Assembly: GCF_000165485.1 (NCBI RefSeq)
Contig: NC_014623.1
Location: forward strand, 5,722,893-5,786,892
Direction: 5' to 3'
Length of the DNA: 64,000 nt
DNA from: Stigmatella aurantiaca DW4/3-1
GTDB taxonomy: Bacteria > Myxococcota > Myxococcia > Myxococcales > Myxococcaceae
Shown here: positions 35,132-42,967 of the stretch, piece by piece
Numbering within the stretch: position 1 is the stretch's first letter
How the letters are laid out: each line of letters starts with the position of its first letter
Notes under the pieces: generated by a model
Database searches by the model: none
The model's input: only the letters and a program-made list of their open reading frames with translations
Told to the model about the DNA's origin: nothing
Made by a program: the position numbers and the translations under genes

Positions 35132-36556
35132 TCAGGGTGCCAGCGCCAGGTACTGCTGCACATCGCCCCGCTGCACGCGCAGCAGGACGTTGGGGCCCAT
35201 CTCGCCCCGCTCCAGGATCGCGCGCACGCCCGCCACATCCTTCACGCGCCGCCGGTTCACCTCGGTGATGACATCCCCCGCCGTCACCCCGGCCTGCGCC
35301 GCGGCGCTGCGGGGAACCACCCCCGTGACGAGCGCCCCCGAGTACGCGGTGTTGCCCGTGGAGGCGGCCACCTCCGGGGACAGATCCTTCAGCATCAGCC
35401 CCAGTTCGTCCATGTTCCCAGGGCTGGCCAGCGCCTGCAGCGTCTCGGGCGCCGGGCGCGCGGCCAGCTTCACCGACACCTCCTGCTTGGCGCCCTCGCG
35501 CATCAACGTCAGCTTCGTCTCCGTGCCGGGAGCCAGCAGCGCCACCTTGCGCAGCAGTTGGAGGTAGGAATCGATGGTCTTGCCGTTGACGGCCAGGACT
35601 TGATCCCCCGAGCGAATGCCCGCCTCCGCGGCGGGACTGCGGCGATAGACATGCCGCACCACCAGGTAGCGCTCGACCTGCCCGGCGTGCGCATCGTCGA
35701 TGTCCACGCCCAGCCACCCTCGCTCCAGGCGCCCGTTCTCGCGCAGGTTGGGCAGCAGATCCTTCACCAGGTTGATGGGCACCGCGAAGCCAATGCCTTG
35801 CCCCTGGCTCATGATGGCGGTGTTCACCCCCACCACCTCGCCGCGCATGTTGAACAAGGGCCCGCCGGAATTGCCGGGGTTGATGAGCGCATCCGTCTGG
35901 ATGAAGTCATCGAAGACATCCACGCCCAGCACGCGCTCCTTCGCGGAGATCATCCCGTGAGACACCGAGTGGTCCAACCCAAACGGGTTGCCGATGGCGA
36001 CCACCCAGTCTCCCACCTCGAGGCGATCCGAGTCTCCCAGGTACACCGCCGGCAGTGGCGCGGGCCCCACGCCTCGCAGCCGCAGCAACGCCACATCCGT
36101 GGAGGCATCCCGGCCCACCACCTCGGCGGGAAACTCCCGGCCGTCCGACAACCCCACATCGATGCTCTGGGCCCGGGCCACGACGTGGTTGTTCGTCACC
36201 ACCAAGCCGTCCGGGGTGAGCACGAAGCCTGAGCCCGTCGAACGCCCCGCGGAGCTGGAGCGGGGCTGGGCGTTCAATGTGCTGATGCGAACGACGCTCG
36301 CCTCCACCGCGCGGATCAGCGGCGCCAGCGAGGTGGGCGGCACGAACTCGGGAATGTCCGCCCCCTTCCCGGCGGGCCGTTCCCGCCAGAGCGCCAGGGA
36401 GTTGGCTTCCGCGCGGTGCTCCTGCTCCGCCATCCAGACGGCGTGCTCACGCGACCGGGCTTGGAGCCACGGGTTCAGCCCCCCTTCGGCCCAGGCGGAC
36501 GTGACGAATGCCAGGAAGAACAGCAGGCAGAAAGGGGCAAGAACGTGATGGCGCAT
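35132..36556 (-). CDS. HtrA/DegP-type periplasmic serine protease
   Basis: Signal peptide (MRHHVLAPFCLLFFLAFVTS), a trypsin-like domain with intact triad (His124 in TNNHVV, Asp154 in STDVALL, Ser230 in NPGNSGGP, numbered from the ATG at 36556), and two PDZ domains (about 270-370 and 385-470). Envelope quality-control protease and chaperone. The open frame reaches 36589, but the ATG at 36556 gives the cleanest signal peptide. It lies downstream of grpE in the same orientation, in a proteostasis neighbourhood. Confidence 0.92.
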   Translation of the reverse strand: MRHHVLAPFCLLFFLAFVTSAWAEGGLNPWLQARSREHAVWMAEQEHRAEANSLALWRERPAGKGADIPEFVPPTSLAPLIRAVEASVVRISTLNAQPRSSSAGRSTGSGFVLTPDGLVVTNNHVVARAQSIDVGLSDGREFPAEVVGRDASTDVALLRLRGVGPAPLPAVYLGDSDRLEVGDWVVAIGNPFGLDHSVSHGMISAKERVLGVDVFDDFIQTDALINPGNSGGPLFNMRGEVVGVNTAIMSQGQGIGFAVPINLVKDLLPNLRENGRLERGWLGVDIDDAHAGQVERYLVVRHVYRRSPAAEAGIRSGDQVLAVNGKTIDSYLQLLRKVALLAPGTETKLTLMREGAKQEVSVKLAARPAPETLQALASPGNMDELGLMLKDLSPEVAASTGNTAYSGALVTGVVPRSAAAQAGVTAGDVITEVNRRRVKDVAGVRAILERGEMGPNVLLRVQRGDVQQYLALAP

Positions 36557-36620
36557 GAGAGGACACATGACGGCAGGGGAAACAGCCACCCCTCCCGCCT
36601 ATTTCCCCTGGGGCGGCCGG

Positions 36621-37244
36621 TCAAGCCTGTGCGGGCGGAACGTACTTCGCCACCTTCACCCGCGCGGGCCGGATGATCCGGTCCTTTAGCCGGTAACCCG
36701 CCCGGATCTCCGCCACCACCCGCTGGTCTTCCTGCGGCTCAGGGGTGATCTCCATGTCGGCGGCCTCGGCCGTGTTGGGGTCATACATCTGCCCCACCAC
36801 TTGAATCCGCTCGATGCCCGCGGCCTGTACCTTGGCCAGCAGCCCATCCCGGATCATCCGGACCCCCTGGCCCAGCGAGGAGTTCGCCCCCGGGCCGCTC
36901 ATGGTGAGGCAGCGATCCAGCTCGTCGATGGCCTCCAGCAACGTCACGGCCACGTTGCCGCGCTCCACGTCGATCATCCGCTCCCGCTCGCGCGAGAGCC
37001 GCTGCTTGAACTCCTCGCGGTCCTTGTCGAGCGTCTGATACGCCCGCGCCAGCTCATCCAGGCGGCGCCGGGTGGCCTCCAGCTCGGTCTCCAGTCGCTG
37101 CCGCTCCGCGTCTGCCGCTGCCCCGGTGGCCTCCTGCCGGGGAGGCGCCTCCTCCGGAGACGCCGAGGCATCCGCGGAAGTGGGCTGCGTGGGCTCCGCG
37201 GCGGGGGCCTGCTCCTGCTTTCCATTCTGGGTATGGCCGTTCAT
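36621..37244 (-). CDS. grpE: Nucleotide exchange factor GrpE
   Basis: Releases ADP from DnaK. 207 residues: a disordered Gln/Pro/Ala-rich first 45, a long coiled coil (ERQRLETELEATRRRLDELA onward), then the beta-wing domain with GVRMIRDGLLAKVQAAGIERI, MYDPNTAEAADM and a C-terminal GYRLKDRIIRPARVKVAK, which is diagnostic. No dnaK or dnaJ is adjacent. Confidence 0.95.
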   Translation of the reverse strand: MNGHTQNGKQEQAPAAEPTQPTSADASASPEEAPPRQEATGAAADAERQRLETELEATRRRLDELARAYQTLDKDREEFKQRLSRERERMIDVERGNVAVTLLEAIDELDRCLTMSGPGANSSLGQGVRMIRDGLLAKVQAAGIERIQVVGQMYDPNTAEAADMEITPEPQEDQRVVAEIRAGYRLKDRIIRPARVKVAKYVPPAQA

Positions 37245-37375
37245 ATGAACCTGCGCCGAGTCAGTGGCGCGCCTGGGCGCGCCCGGGTGGGTGTCGCTGA
37301 TTGCCTACATCGCTGAACAGGCCGAACCTAACCGGCAGCACAGGCCTGTCAACGCGCGACCCACGGGTGCTCGCA

Positions 37376-37621
37376 CTAGTGCTCGGAAGGCGCGGCCTCC
37401 TGCTCGAGCAGAAAGCCGTGGTCCACTTGCCCCGTCACCTCGTCGATAATCTCCACCTGCGCCGCACGCAGTGAGTAGTACAGCAGCCAACGCTCCGCCG
37501 CCGTGAGCGTCCCCGAAGGCAGGGCCTTTTCGATCTCCTGCACCGTGAGCCGCCCGTCCCTCAGCCCCTTGGCGAACAGCGCTTTCCGGGCCACATAGCT
37601 CTTGCCAATCCTGTTCTCCAC
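37376..37621 (-). CDS. Small protein resembling free-standing sigma-70 region 1.1
   Basis: 81 residues: ALFAKGLRDGRLTVQEIEKALP then LTAAERWLLYYSLRAAQVEIIDEVTG. This follows the region 1.1 pattern of housekeeping sigma factors (helix, G-x-LT-x-x-EI, ALP, helix, x-I-x-I-D) without any other sigma domain. The Shine-Dalgarno is GAGGAGGAGGC. It lies between grpE and ftsH. It could be a regulator of RNA polymerase or just a shared fold; the similarity is by eye. Confidence 0.65.
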   Translation of the reverse strand: MENRIGKSYVARKALFAKGLRDGRLTVQEIEKALPSGTLTAAERWLLYYSLRAAQVEIIDEVTGQVDHGFLLEQEAAPSEH

Positions 37622-37669
37622 GGAAGCCTCCTCCTCGTCTACCCAAGGTAATCCGCCCGCTAAAATGCC

Positions 37670-37698
37670 GCAGGGGGCCCCGGCAACAGGCCCCCTGC
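37670..37698 (-). terminator. Terminator downstream of ftsH (37.7 kb)
   Basis: GCAGGGGGCC / GGCCCCCTGC, 10-bp perfect stem with a 9-base loop, then GGCATTTTAG on the minus strand. Begins 19 bases after the ftsH stop and separates it from the sigma-1.1-like gene. Confidence 0.75.
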
Positions 37699-37717
37699 GT
37701 GGTCCTCAAGCAAGCAA

Positions 37718-39769
37718 TCAGACGTCGCGCGACGAGCGAGCGTGCTGGGTGGGCGGTGTGCCCTCCTGGTTCTCGGTCGGGTGCGCGGAGACCACCTGCC
37801 GGGCCTCGGGGTGCAGCAACCCCCGGTCCGGCACCACCTTGGGTCCCAGCAGGATCGCCATGGCGTCCTCTTCCACGACCTCGGTGGCCAGCAACCGGGC
37901 CGCCAGTGCGTGCACCTTGTCCTTGTGGTTGGAGAGCACCTCCCGGGCCCGGTCGAGCGCCTCGCTGACGAGCTTGTTCACTTCCTCGTCCACCATGCGC
38001 GCCGTCTGTTCGGAGTAAGTGCGCGACTCGGGCAGCCCCGCCGAGCGCAGGAAGCCTGGGCCATGATCCGCGCCCAGCGCCACCGGCCCCAGCGAGCTCA
38101 TGCCGTAGTCCCGCACCATCGCCCGGGCGATCTCCGTGGCCTGTTTGATGTCGTTCGAGGCACCGGTGGAGATCTCCCCGATGAAGAGCTCCTCCGCGGC
38201 CCGGCCGCCCATCATCCCCGCCATCTTGTCGCGCAACTCCTCCAGCGACATGAGGTACCGGTCCTCCAGCGGCAGCGACATGGTGTAGCCCAGCGCCGCC
38301 AGGCCGCGCGGGATGATGGACACCTTCGTCACCCGCTCCGCGTGGGGCAGCATCCAGCCCACCACGGCATGGCCGGCCTCGTGGTGCGCGACGATGTCCT
38401 TCTCGCGCTCGTTCATCCGGCGGTTCTTCTTCTCCAGGCCCGCCACCACCCGCTCGATGGCCTCCTCGAAATCCGCCCGCGTCACCGCGTCCCGGTTGCG
38501 CCGCGCGGCCAAGAGCGCCGCCTCGTTCACCACGTTGGCCAGGTCCGCGCCCGCGAACCCCGGCGTGCGCGCCGCCAGGCCCTTCAGGTCCACGTCCGGC
38601 CCCAGCTTCACCTGCCGCGAGTGGATCTCCAGCACGCGCTCACGGCCCCGCTTGTCCGGCCGATCCACCAGCACCTGGCGATCGAAGCGTCCCGGGCGCA
38701 TGAGGGCGCTGTCGAGAATCTCCGGACGGTTGGTGGCCGCCAGGATGATGAGGCCCGTGCGCCCATCGAAGCCGTCCATCTCCGCCAGCAACTGGTTGAG
38801 TGTCTGCTCACGCTCGTCATGGCCTCCGGCCACGCCCGAGTTGCGGCTCTTGCCGATGGCGTCCAGCTCGTCGATGAAGATGATGCACGGGGCCTTGGCG
38901 GTGGCCTGGCCGAACAGATCCCTCACGCGCGCAGCGCCCACGCCCACGAACATCTCCACGAACTCGGAGCCCGAGAGGCTGAAGAAGGGCACCCCCGCTT
39001 CACCCGCAACGGCCCGGGCCAGCAGCGTCTTGCCCGTTCCCGGAGGGCCCACCAGGAGCACGCCCTTGGGAATGCGCCCGCCCAGGCGGCGGAACTTCTC
39101 TGGCGTCTTGAGGAACTCGACGATCTCGCTCAGCTCCTCCACGGCCTCGTCCACACCGGCCACGTCCTTGAAGCCCACGCCGGTGTCGGCCTCCGCCTGC
39201 ACCTTCGCGCGTGTCTTGCCGAAGCTCATCACGCTCTGCGGCCCCTGGCCCATGCCCCCAGCCACCCGCCGCATCATGAAACTCCAGAACAGGAACACCA
39301 GCAGCATGGGGATGAGCCAGATCCACAGCACATCCGAGATGCCGGACTGGGGCACGGCCTCGTACTGAACGCCCTTCTGCTCCAGCAGGTCGACGAGCTT
39401 GTCGTCCCCCGGGACGCGGTAGGCCATCCACGGCAGCGAGGGCAGCTCGCCCCGCAACGATCGCTCCTGGCCCTGCGGCACCGGAGGCTGCGGGGAGGTG
39501 TCCTTGAGGGTGCCCTTCACCCACTCCGGTGAGACATAGACCCGGGTGAACTGTCCATTTTCCACCGCCTGCCGGAACTGGCTGTAGCTGACCCGGCGCA
39601 CCCCCGCGTCATGGAAGACCTGACGGAACAGCAAGAAGCCCAGAACCAATAAAAGGATGTAGCCCAGCGGAGAGCCGAGCTTGAATCCCTTGGTCGACGC
39701 CGGCTTCTCCGGCTTCTTGGGCCCTCGGCCCATTCCAGAAGGTGTTGGTTCCTGCTTCATCGTCGGCAC
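37718..39769 (-). CDS. ftsH: ATP-dependent zinc metalloprotease FtsH (first paralogue)
   Basis: Membrane-anchored AAA+ protease of 683 residues. It has an N-terminal cytoplasmic tail, TM1 ([16 protein letters not shown]), a periplasmic segment of about 100 residues, and TM2 ([16 protein letters not shown]). The AAA domain has Walker A GPPGTGKT, Walker [12 protein letters not shown] and second region of homology [18 protein letters not shown]. The protease zinc site is [14 protein letters not shown] at 39769 is chosen because GGAGGGG sits 5-6 bases ahead; an ATG three codons later is possible. A second FtsH lies at 60661-62580. In the 39770-39894 gap upstream is a CCTTGCC/GGCAAGG hairpin (39789-39807). 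Confidence 0.93.
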   Translation of the reverse strand: MPTMKQEPTPSGMGRGPKKPEKPASTKGFKLGSPLGYILLLVLGFLLFRQVFHDAGVRRVSYSQFRQAVENGQFTRVYVSPEWVKGTLKDTSPQPPVPQGQERSLRGELPSLPWMAYRVPGDDKLVDLLEQKGVQYEAVPQSGISDVLWIWLIPMLLVFLFWSFMMRRVAGGMGQGPQSVMSFGKTRAKVQAEADTGVGFKDVAGVDEAVEELSEIVEFLKTPEKFRRLGGRIPKGVLLVGPPGTGKTLLARAVAGEAGVPFFSLSGSEFVEMFVGVGAARVRDLFGQATAKAPCIIFIDELDAIGKSRNSGVAGGHDEREQTLNQLLAEMDGFDGRTGLIILAATNRPEILDSALMRPGRFDRQVLVDRPDKRGRERVLEIHSRQVKLGPDVDLKGLAARTPGFAGADLANVVNEAALLAARRNRDAVTRADFEEAIERVVAGLEKKNRRMNEREKDIVAHHEAGHAVVGWMLPHAERVTKVSIIPRGLAALGYTMSLPLEDRYLMSLEELRDKMAGMMGGRAAEELFIGEISTGASNDIKQATEIARAMVRDYGMSSLGPVALGADHGPGFLRSAGLPESRTYSEQTARMVDEEVNKLVSEALDRAREVLSNHKDKVHALAARLLATEVVEEDAMAILLGPKVVPDRGLLHPEARQVVSAHPTENQEGTPPTQHARSSRDV

Positions 39770-39894
39770 GCTCGCCCCTCCCCCGGGACCTTGCCCATGT
39801 GGCAAGGCATCACACCTGCGGGCCAAAGATGGTCACCTTCGTCTGTCCGTCAACCCGAGCTGCCAGCCCCCCTTGTCAACGTGTCAACAGACCG

Positions 39895-40827
39895 TCATCG
39901 GCAGCGGGTTCGATACATCGGTTGCCCCGTGAACTCCGAGCCCAACAGGTATCCGTCCCCATCGGCCAGGAACGCGATGGCCTCGGCCTGAGCCTGGCTG
40001 GCCCCAGGCACCTCCACCACCTGTCCTCCCATCAGGGCCGCGAGATCCGGGGCCTTGGGGCGGCGGACCTCCCACACGCGCGTGTAGGTGCGCAGCAGCA
40101 GCCGCTCCCCGGAAGGGTGCAGGGAAGCCCCCGTCGTCATGCGATCCACCCCCGAGGGCGCCTGGAGCGTCCCGAGCCGCGAGGCCCGGCCGGTCTCGCC
40201 CGGCCTCAGGTTCTCCAGCACGTAGACGTCGCCCAGCGATTCGGGGGTTTTGGTGATGACGGCCAGCTGGCCCGTGCTCGCATTCATGATGAGCGCCTCG
40301 GCATCGTGATGACCATCAGGGTAGACGAACGCCAGCGGTTCCACGGGGAGGGTGGCATCGGCGAGCTGCGTGGGCTCGGGCAACCGGAACAAGCGCACCT
40401 GCTGCCGGTCCCGGAGGTTGTCCCCGATGTCCGCCAGGTAGACGCAGGAGGCGGCTCTCTGCCCGGGCGCACAGGGCCCCACGGCGACGTCCTCGAGATC
40501 GAGCGGGGACGCTCCCGTCAGCGTGAGGGTGGCCAGCACCTTGCCCCCTTCATCGATGGCGTAGAGCCGGAAGCCGTTGTCCGAGTCGTTGTGGGCCCAG
40601 AAGACGCCTGGGTGAAGCGCACTGGCCGCCAGCCCGGACAGCTCTGGCAGCTCCGGGGGCACGGCGCCTGTGTGCTGAGGCTCGCTATAAAGGATGCAGC
40701 CAGGCACTCCGTCCGCGGGCACGTACCGGGAGGAGCCCCCTGCGTCCGGCGAGGAGGGAGGCGTGGGCAGGGAACGCGAGCAGGCACACAGCACGCCCAC
40801 CAGCAGCCCCCACGCCAGGCGGCTCAC
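39895..40827 (-). CDS. Predicted lipoprotein with beta-propeller-like repeats
   Basis: 310 residues from a GTG one base after the nudix stop. Signal SRLAWGLLVGVLCAC with a lipobox-like LCAC predicts lipidation. The body has a propeller feel: GVFWAHNDSDNGFRLYAID, DLEDVAVGP, VYLADIGDNLRDRQQVRLFR, EALIMNASTGQLAVITK. It resembles esterase/SdiA-regulated-like propellers, but no enzyme motif was seen. Possibly co-translated with the Nudix gene. Confidence 0.75.
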   Translation of the reverse strand: MSRLAWGLLVGVLCACSRSLPTPPSSPDAGGSSRYVPADGVPGCILYSEPQHTGAVPPELPELSGLAASALHPGVFWAHNDSDNGFRLYAIDEGGKVLATLTLTGASPLDLEDVAVGPCAPGQRAASCVYLADIGDNLRDRQQVRLFRLPEPTQLADATLPVEPLAFVYPDGHHDAEALIMNASTGQLAVITKTPESLGDVYVLENLRPGETGRASRLGTLQAPSGVDRMTTGASLHPSGERLLLRTYTRVWEVRRPKAPDLAALMGGQVVEVPGASQAQAEAIAFLADGDGYLLGSEFTGQPMYRTRCR

Positions 40828-40828
40828 T

Positions 40829-41236
40829 TCAGGTGTCCAGATCGAGCAGTTTCGCCAGGGTTCGCGCATCCGCATCCGGGAACTGGTACTGCGACATCTC
40901 CTCCAACAACACCCAGCGGTGGTCGTGCACGCGCAGGTGCTGGATGGGGGCCGCCGGGTCGCTCAGCCGACAGCGGAAGACGCGGAAGTCGATGTCATAG
41001 GTCGGGTACTCGTGCCGGGTGTGCATCGCCTGCTCGAGCACCACCACCCCGACGCCCATCTCCTCTTGGATCTCCCGGGCCAGGGCCTCGGGATCGGTCT
41101 CGCCCTCTTCCACGCGGCCCCCGGGAAACTCCCAGAGCAGGGGCAACGACGCCTTGGGCGGACGCTGGGTGATGAGGTAGCGCCCTTCTTCGTTCTGAAG
41201 CATCGCGCCGACAACGCGGACCTGACGGCGACCCAT
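40829..41236 (-). CDS. Nudix hydrolase, MutT-like (8-oxo-dGTP diphosphatase)
   Basis: 135 residues with a complete Nudix box: GGRVEEGETDPEALAREIQEEMGV. Upstream VRVVGAMLQNEEGRYLITQRP and the LWEFPGG lead-in are MutT-type, which cleans oxidised guanine nucleotides. The downstream lipoprotein starts one base after its stop. Specificity is inferred from overall similarity. Confidence 0.9.
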   Translation of the reverse strand: MGRRQVRVVGAMLQNEEGRYLITQRPPKASLPLLWEFPGGRVEEGETDPEALAREIQEEMGVGVVVLEQAMHTRHEYPTYDIDFRVFRCRLSDPAAPIQHLRVHDHRWVLLEEMSQYQFPDADARTLAKLLDLDT

Positions 41237-41344
41237 ACGCCTCTCCTGTTCTTGCGAAAGGAGGGGCGGCGTAACACAGCGACTGCCCTCACGCCAACCA
41301 CCCCCATCCCGGTTTGAGGCCCGCCAGGCCGCCCCCCTCTCCGG

Positions 41345-42511
41345 TCAGGGAGAAGACCCCCGTTTGCGCCGCCTCTCGCCCCCAGACGCCACCCGCCGGG
41401 GCGCAGCGCTCCGGGGCCGCTGGCGCGGGGCCGCGTGGACCAGGGCCGCCACCTCGCGCTCCGCTTCGGGCCGGCCGTACATCGGCCCCAGGCGAAACAG
41501 GTGCATGCGCAGGTCGTGGCCAAACTCCGCGCACGAGCCATAGCGATCGCTGCGCCGGGGCGACAGGGAGCGGCGGAGGATGGGGCGCAAGCCCGTGGGC
41601 AGCATGCGCGTGGCCTCCATCACGTCCCGTGCCGTCAGCGACCGGATGCGCTGGACAAACCCCTCGCTGAGGGTGCGCAGTTGCGTCTTCAAATCCGCGA
41701 CGAGCACGGCCCCCGCCCGGTCCCGGGGACCCAGGGCCTGCGCCTCGTCCATGCGGCGCCTCAGCTCTCGCATCTCCTGGGAGAGCCGCTCAGCCCCCTC
41801 CACCAGGGGCCTGCCGGTGAGCACATGAAAGAGCACGGCCCCCAACGAGAACTGATCCGTGCGCCCATCCAGCATCCCCTTCCGGGTCAGCTCGGGAGAG
41901 GCATAGGCGAGGTTGCCGGGCAGGGCATCGTCCTCCGTGGGCTGGCGCCCCGGCAGCGTTGACCAGACGGTCCCAAAGTCGGTGAGCTTCACCTCTCCCC
42001 GCCGGCCCACGACCAGGGTGAGGGGCGACACGTTGCGGTGGACCAGCCGCAGCCAGCGGCCGTCCTCACTGGTGAGCTCGTGGGCGTGGTGGAGCGCATC
42101 CGCCACCTCGACCCCCAGGTAACAGGCAAAGGCCTCCGACAAGGGATTGCCCGTCAGAACCGAGAGCTCCAGGAGCGAGTCCAGCCGGTGGCCCTCCACG
42201 TGTTCCAGGACGAGGTAGGGGTCTCCCGTGGTGCCCTGCACATCGTGCAGCCCGGCGATGCCCGGGTGGTGGAGCCGCGAGGTGACGGCCACTTCCTCCA
42301 TGAGCCGCCGGTAGTCCTCCTCCCGGCAGTCGCGGCTCAGACGCTTGAGCACGACGTAGTCGCCCGACGTCTTGTCGAAGTGCCGCCGCGCCAGCAGCAG
42401 TTCCCCGTGCCAGGTCTGCTCCAAGGGGCGGATGAGTTCGTACGTCGTATGCCCGGACTGCAGCAGCACCGGACCGGCGGACGGGGGGGGGCCCGAGGGC
42501 GGGCTCGTCAT
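41345..42511 (-). CDS. Predicted pseudokinase (Ser/Thr kinase fold, HRN instead of HRD)
   Basis: A 388-residue kinase-like protein. The ATP Lys is present (YVVLKRL) and so is DFG (VKLTDFGTV). The catalytic-loop Asp is Asn (VHRNVSPLTLVV; codon at 42032-42034) and the glycine loop is not recognisable (ELIRPLEQTWHGELLLAR). It probably scaffolds or senses rather than phosphorylates. A basic, Arg/Pro-rich C-terminal tail of about 40 residues follows. ATG at 42511 starts MTSPPSGPPPS; sequence further upstream in the frame is not coding. Divergent from a small XRE regulator. Confidence 0.82.
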   Translation of the reverse strand: MTSPPSGPPPSAGPVLLQSGHTTYELIRPLEQTWHGELLLARRHFDKTSGDYVVLKRLSRDCREEDYRRLMEEVAVTSRLHHPGIAGLHDVQGTTGDPYLVLEHVEGHRLDSLLELSVLTGNPLSEAFACYLGVEVADALHHAHELTSEDGRWLRLVHRNVSPLTLVVGRRGEVKLTDFGTVWSTLPGRQPTEDDALPGNLAYASPELTRKGMLDGRTDQFSLGAVLFHVLTGRPLVEGAERLSQEMRELRRRMDEAQALGPRDRAGAVLVADLKTQLRTLSEGFVQRIRSLTARDVMEATRMLPTGLRPILRRSLSPRRSDRYGSCAEFGHDLRMHLFRLGPMYGRPEAEREVAALVHAAPRQRPRSAAPRRVASGGERRRKRGSSP

Positions 42512-42566
42512 GGACAGGCTCCTCTCTCCGCGGGGACGGAAGGTGCTCCCGCAGGACAACCCTGAA

Positions 42567-42597
42567 GGTAAATTTACCGCCACTCTACGTCGAGAGT
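42567..42597. promoter_or_regulatory. Palindromes in the pseudokinase/XRE divergent gap
   Basis: GGTAAATTTACC (42567-42578), a perfect 12-bp palindrome, and ACTCT-N6-AGAGT (42582-42597). They lie about 55-85 bases from the pseudokinase start and 80-110 from the XRE gene start. They suit a dimeric XRE repressor controlling both directions. Confidence 0.5.
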
Positions 42598-42678
42598 TGC
42601 CTCCAATTGAAAGATCGAGTGGAAAGACGCGGCACACGCGATGGCGTACGCTGCACATCCCAACGGAGTCTGCCGCCC

Positions 42679-42909
42679 ATGAGTCAGAGACAACGGGCCC
42701 TGGCCCTCGGTGCCGCCCTCCGGGCCGCGCGCGAGAAGACGGGGCTCTCCCAAGAGGAGGTCGCCACCCGCGTCGAGTTGCACCCGATGACCTACGGGGG
42801 CATCGAGCGGGGCCGCCTGCTGCCCAGCGTCTCCACGCTGACGCGGCTGTGCGTCGTGCTGAAGGTCGACCCGGATGACCTGCCCGACCTCCAGGACCTC
42901 CAGGATTAG
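42679..42909 (+). CDS. Small XRE-family transcriptional regulator
   Basis: 76 residues made almost entirely of a Cro/CI-type HTH: LGAALRAAREKTGLSQEEVA, TRVELHPMTYGGIERG, PSVSTLTRLCVVLKVDPDDL. No ligand domain, so it probably works as a simple DNA-binding dimer or an antagonist. ATG at 42679 starts the fold; an in-frame start at 42607 would add 24 unlikely residues. Candidate operators lie just upstream. Confidence 0.88.
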   Translation: MSQRQRALALGAALRAAREKTGLSQEEVATRVELHPMTYGGIERGRLLPSVSTLTRLCVVLKVDPDDLPDLQDLQD

Positions 42910-42967
42910 AATCTGCCACCGCACCTGACAGAAACGCTTGTCGTACGAGGGTGCGCTACGCCCTCTC

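Noticed and set aside
37267-37284. GGCGCGCC-TG-GGCGCGCC upstream of grpE as a terminator
   Set aside because: No T-run on either strand, and it sits on the 5' side of grpE; most likely a chance GC-rich repeat or weak hairpin.
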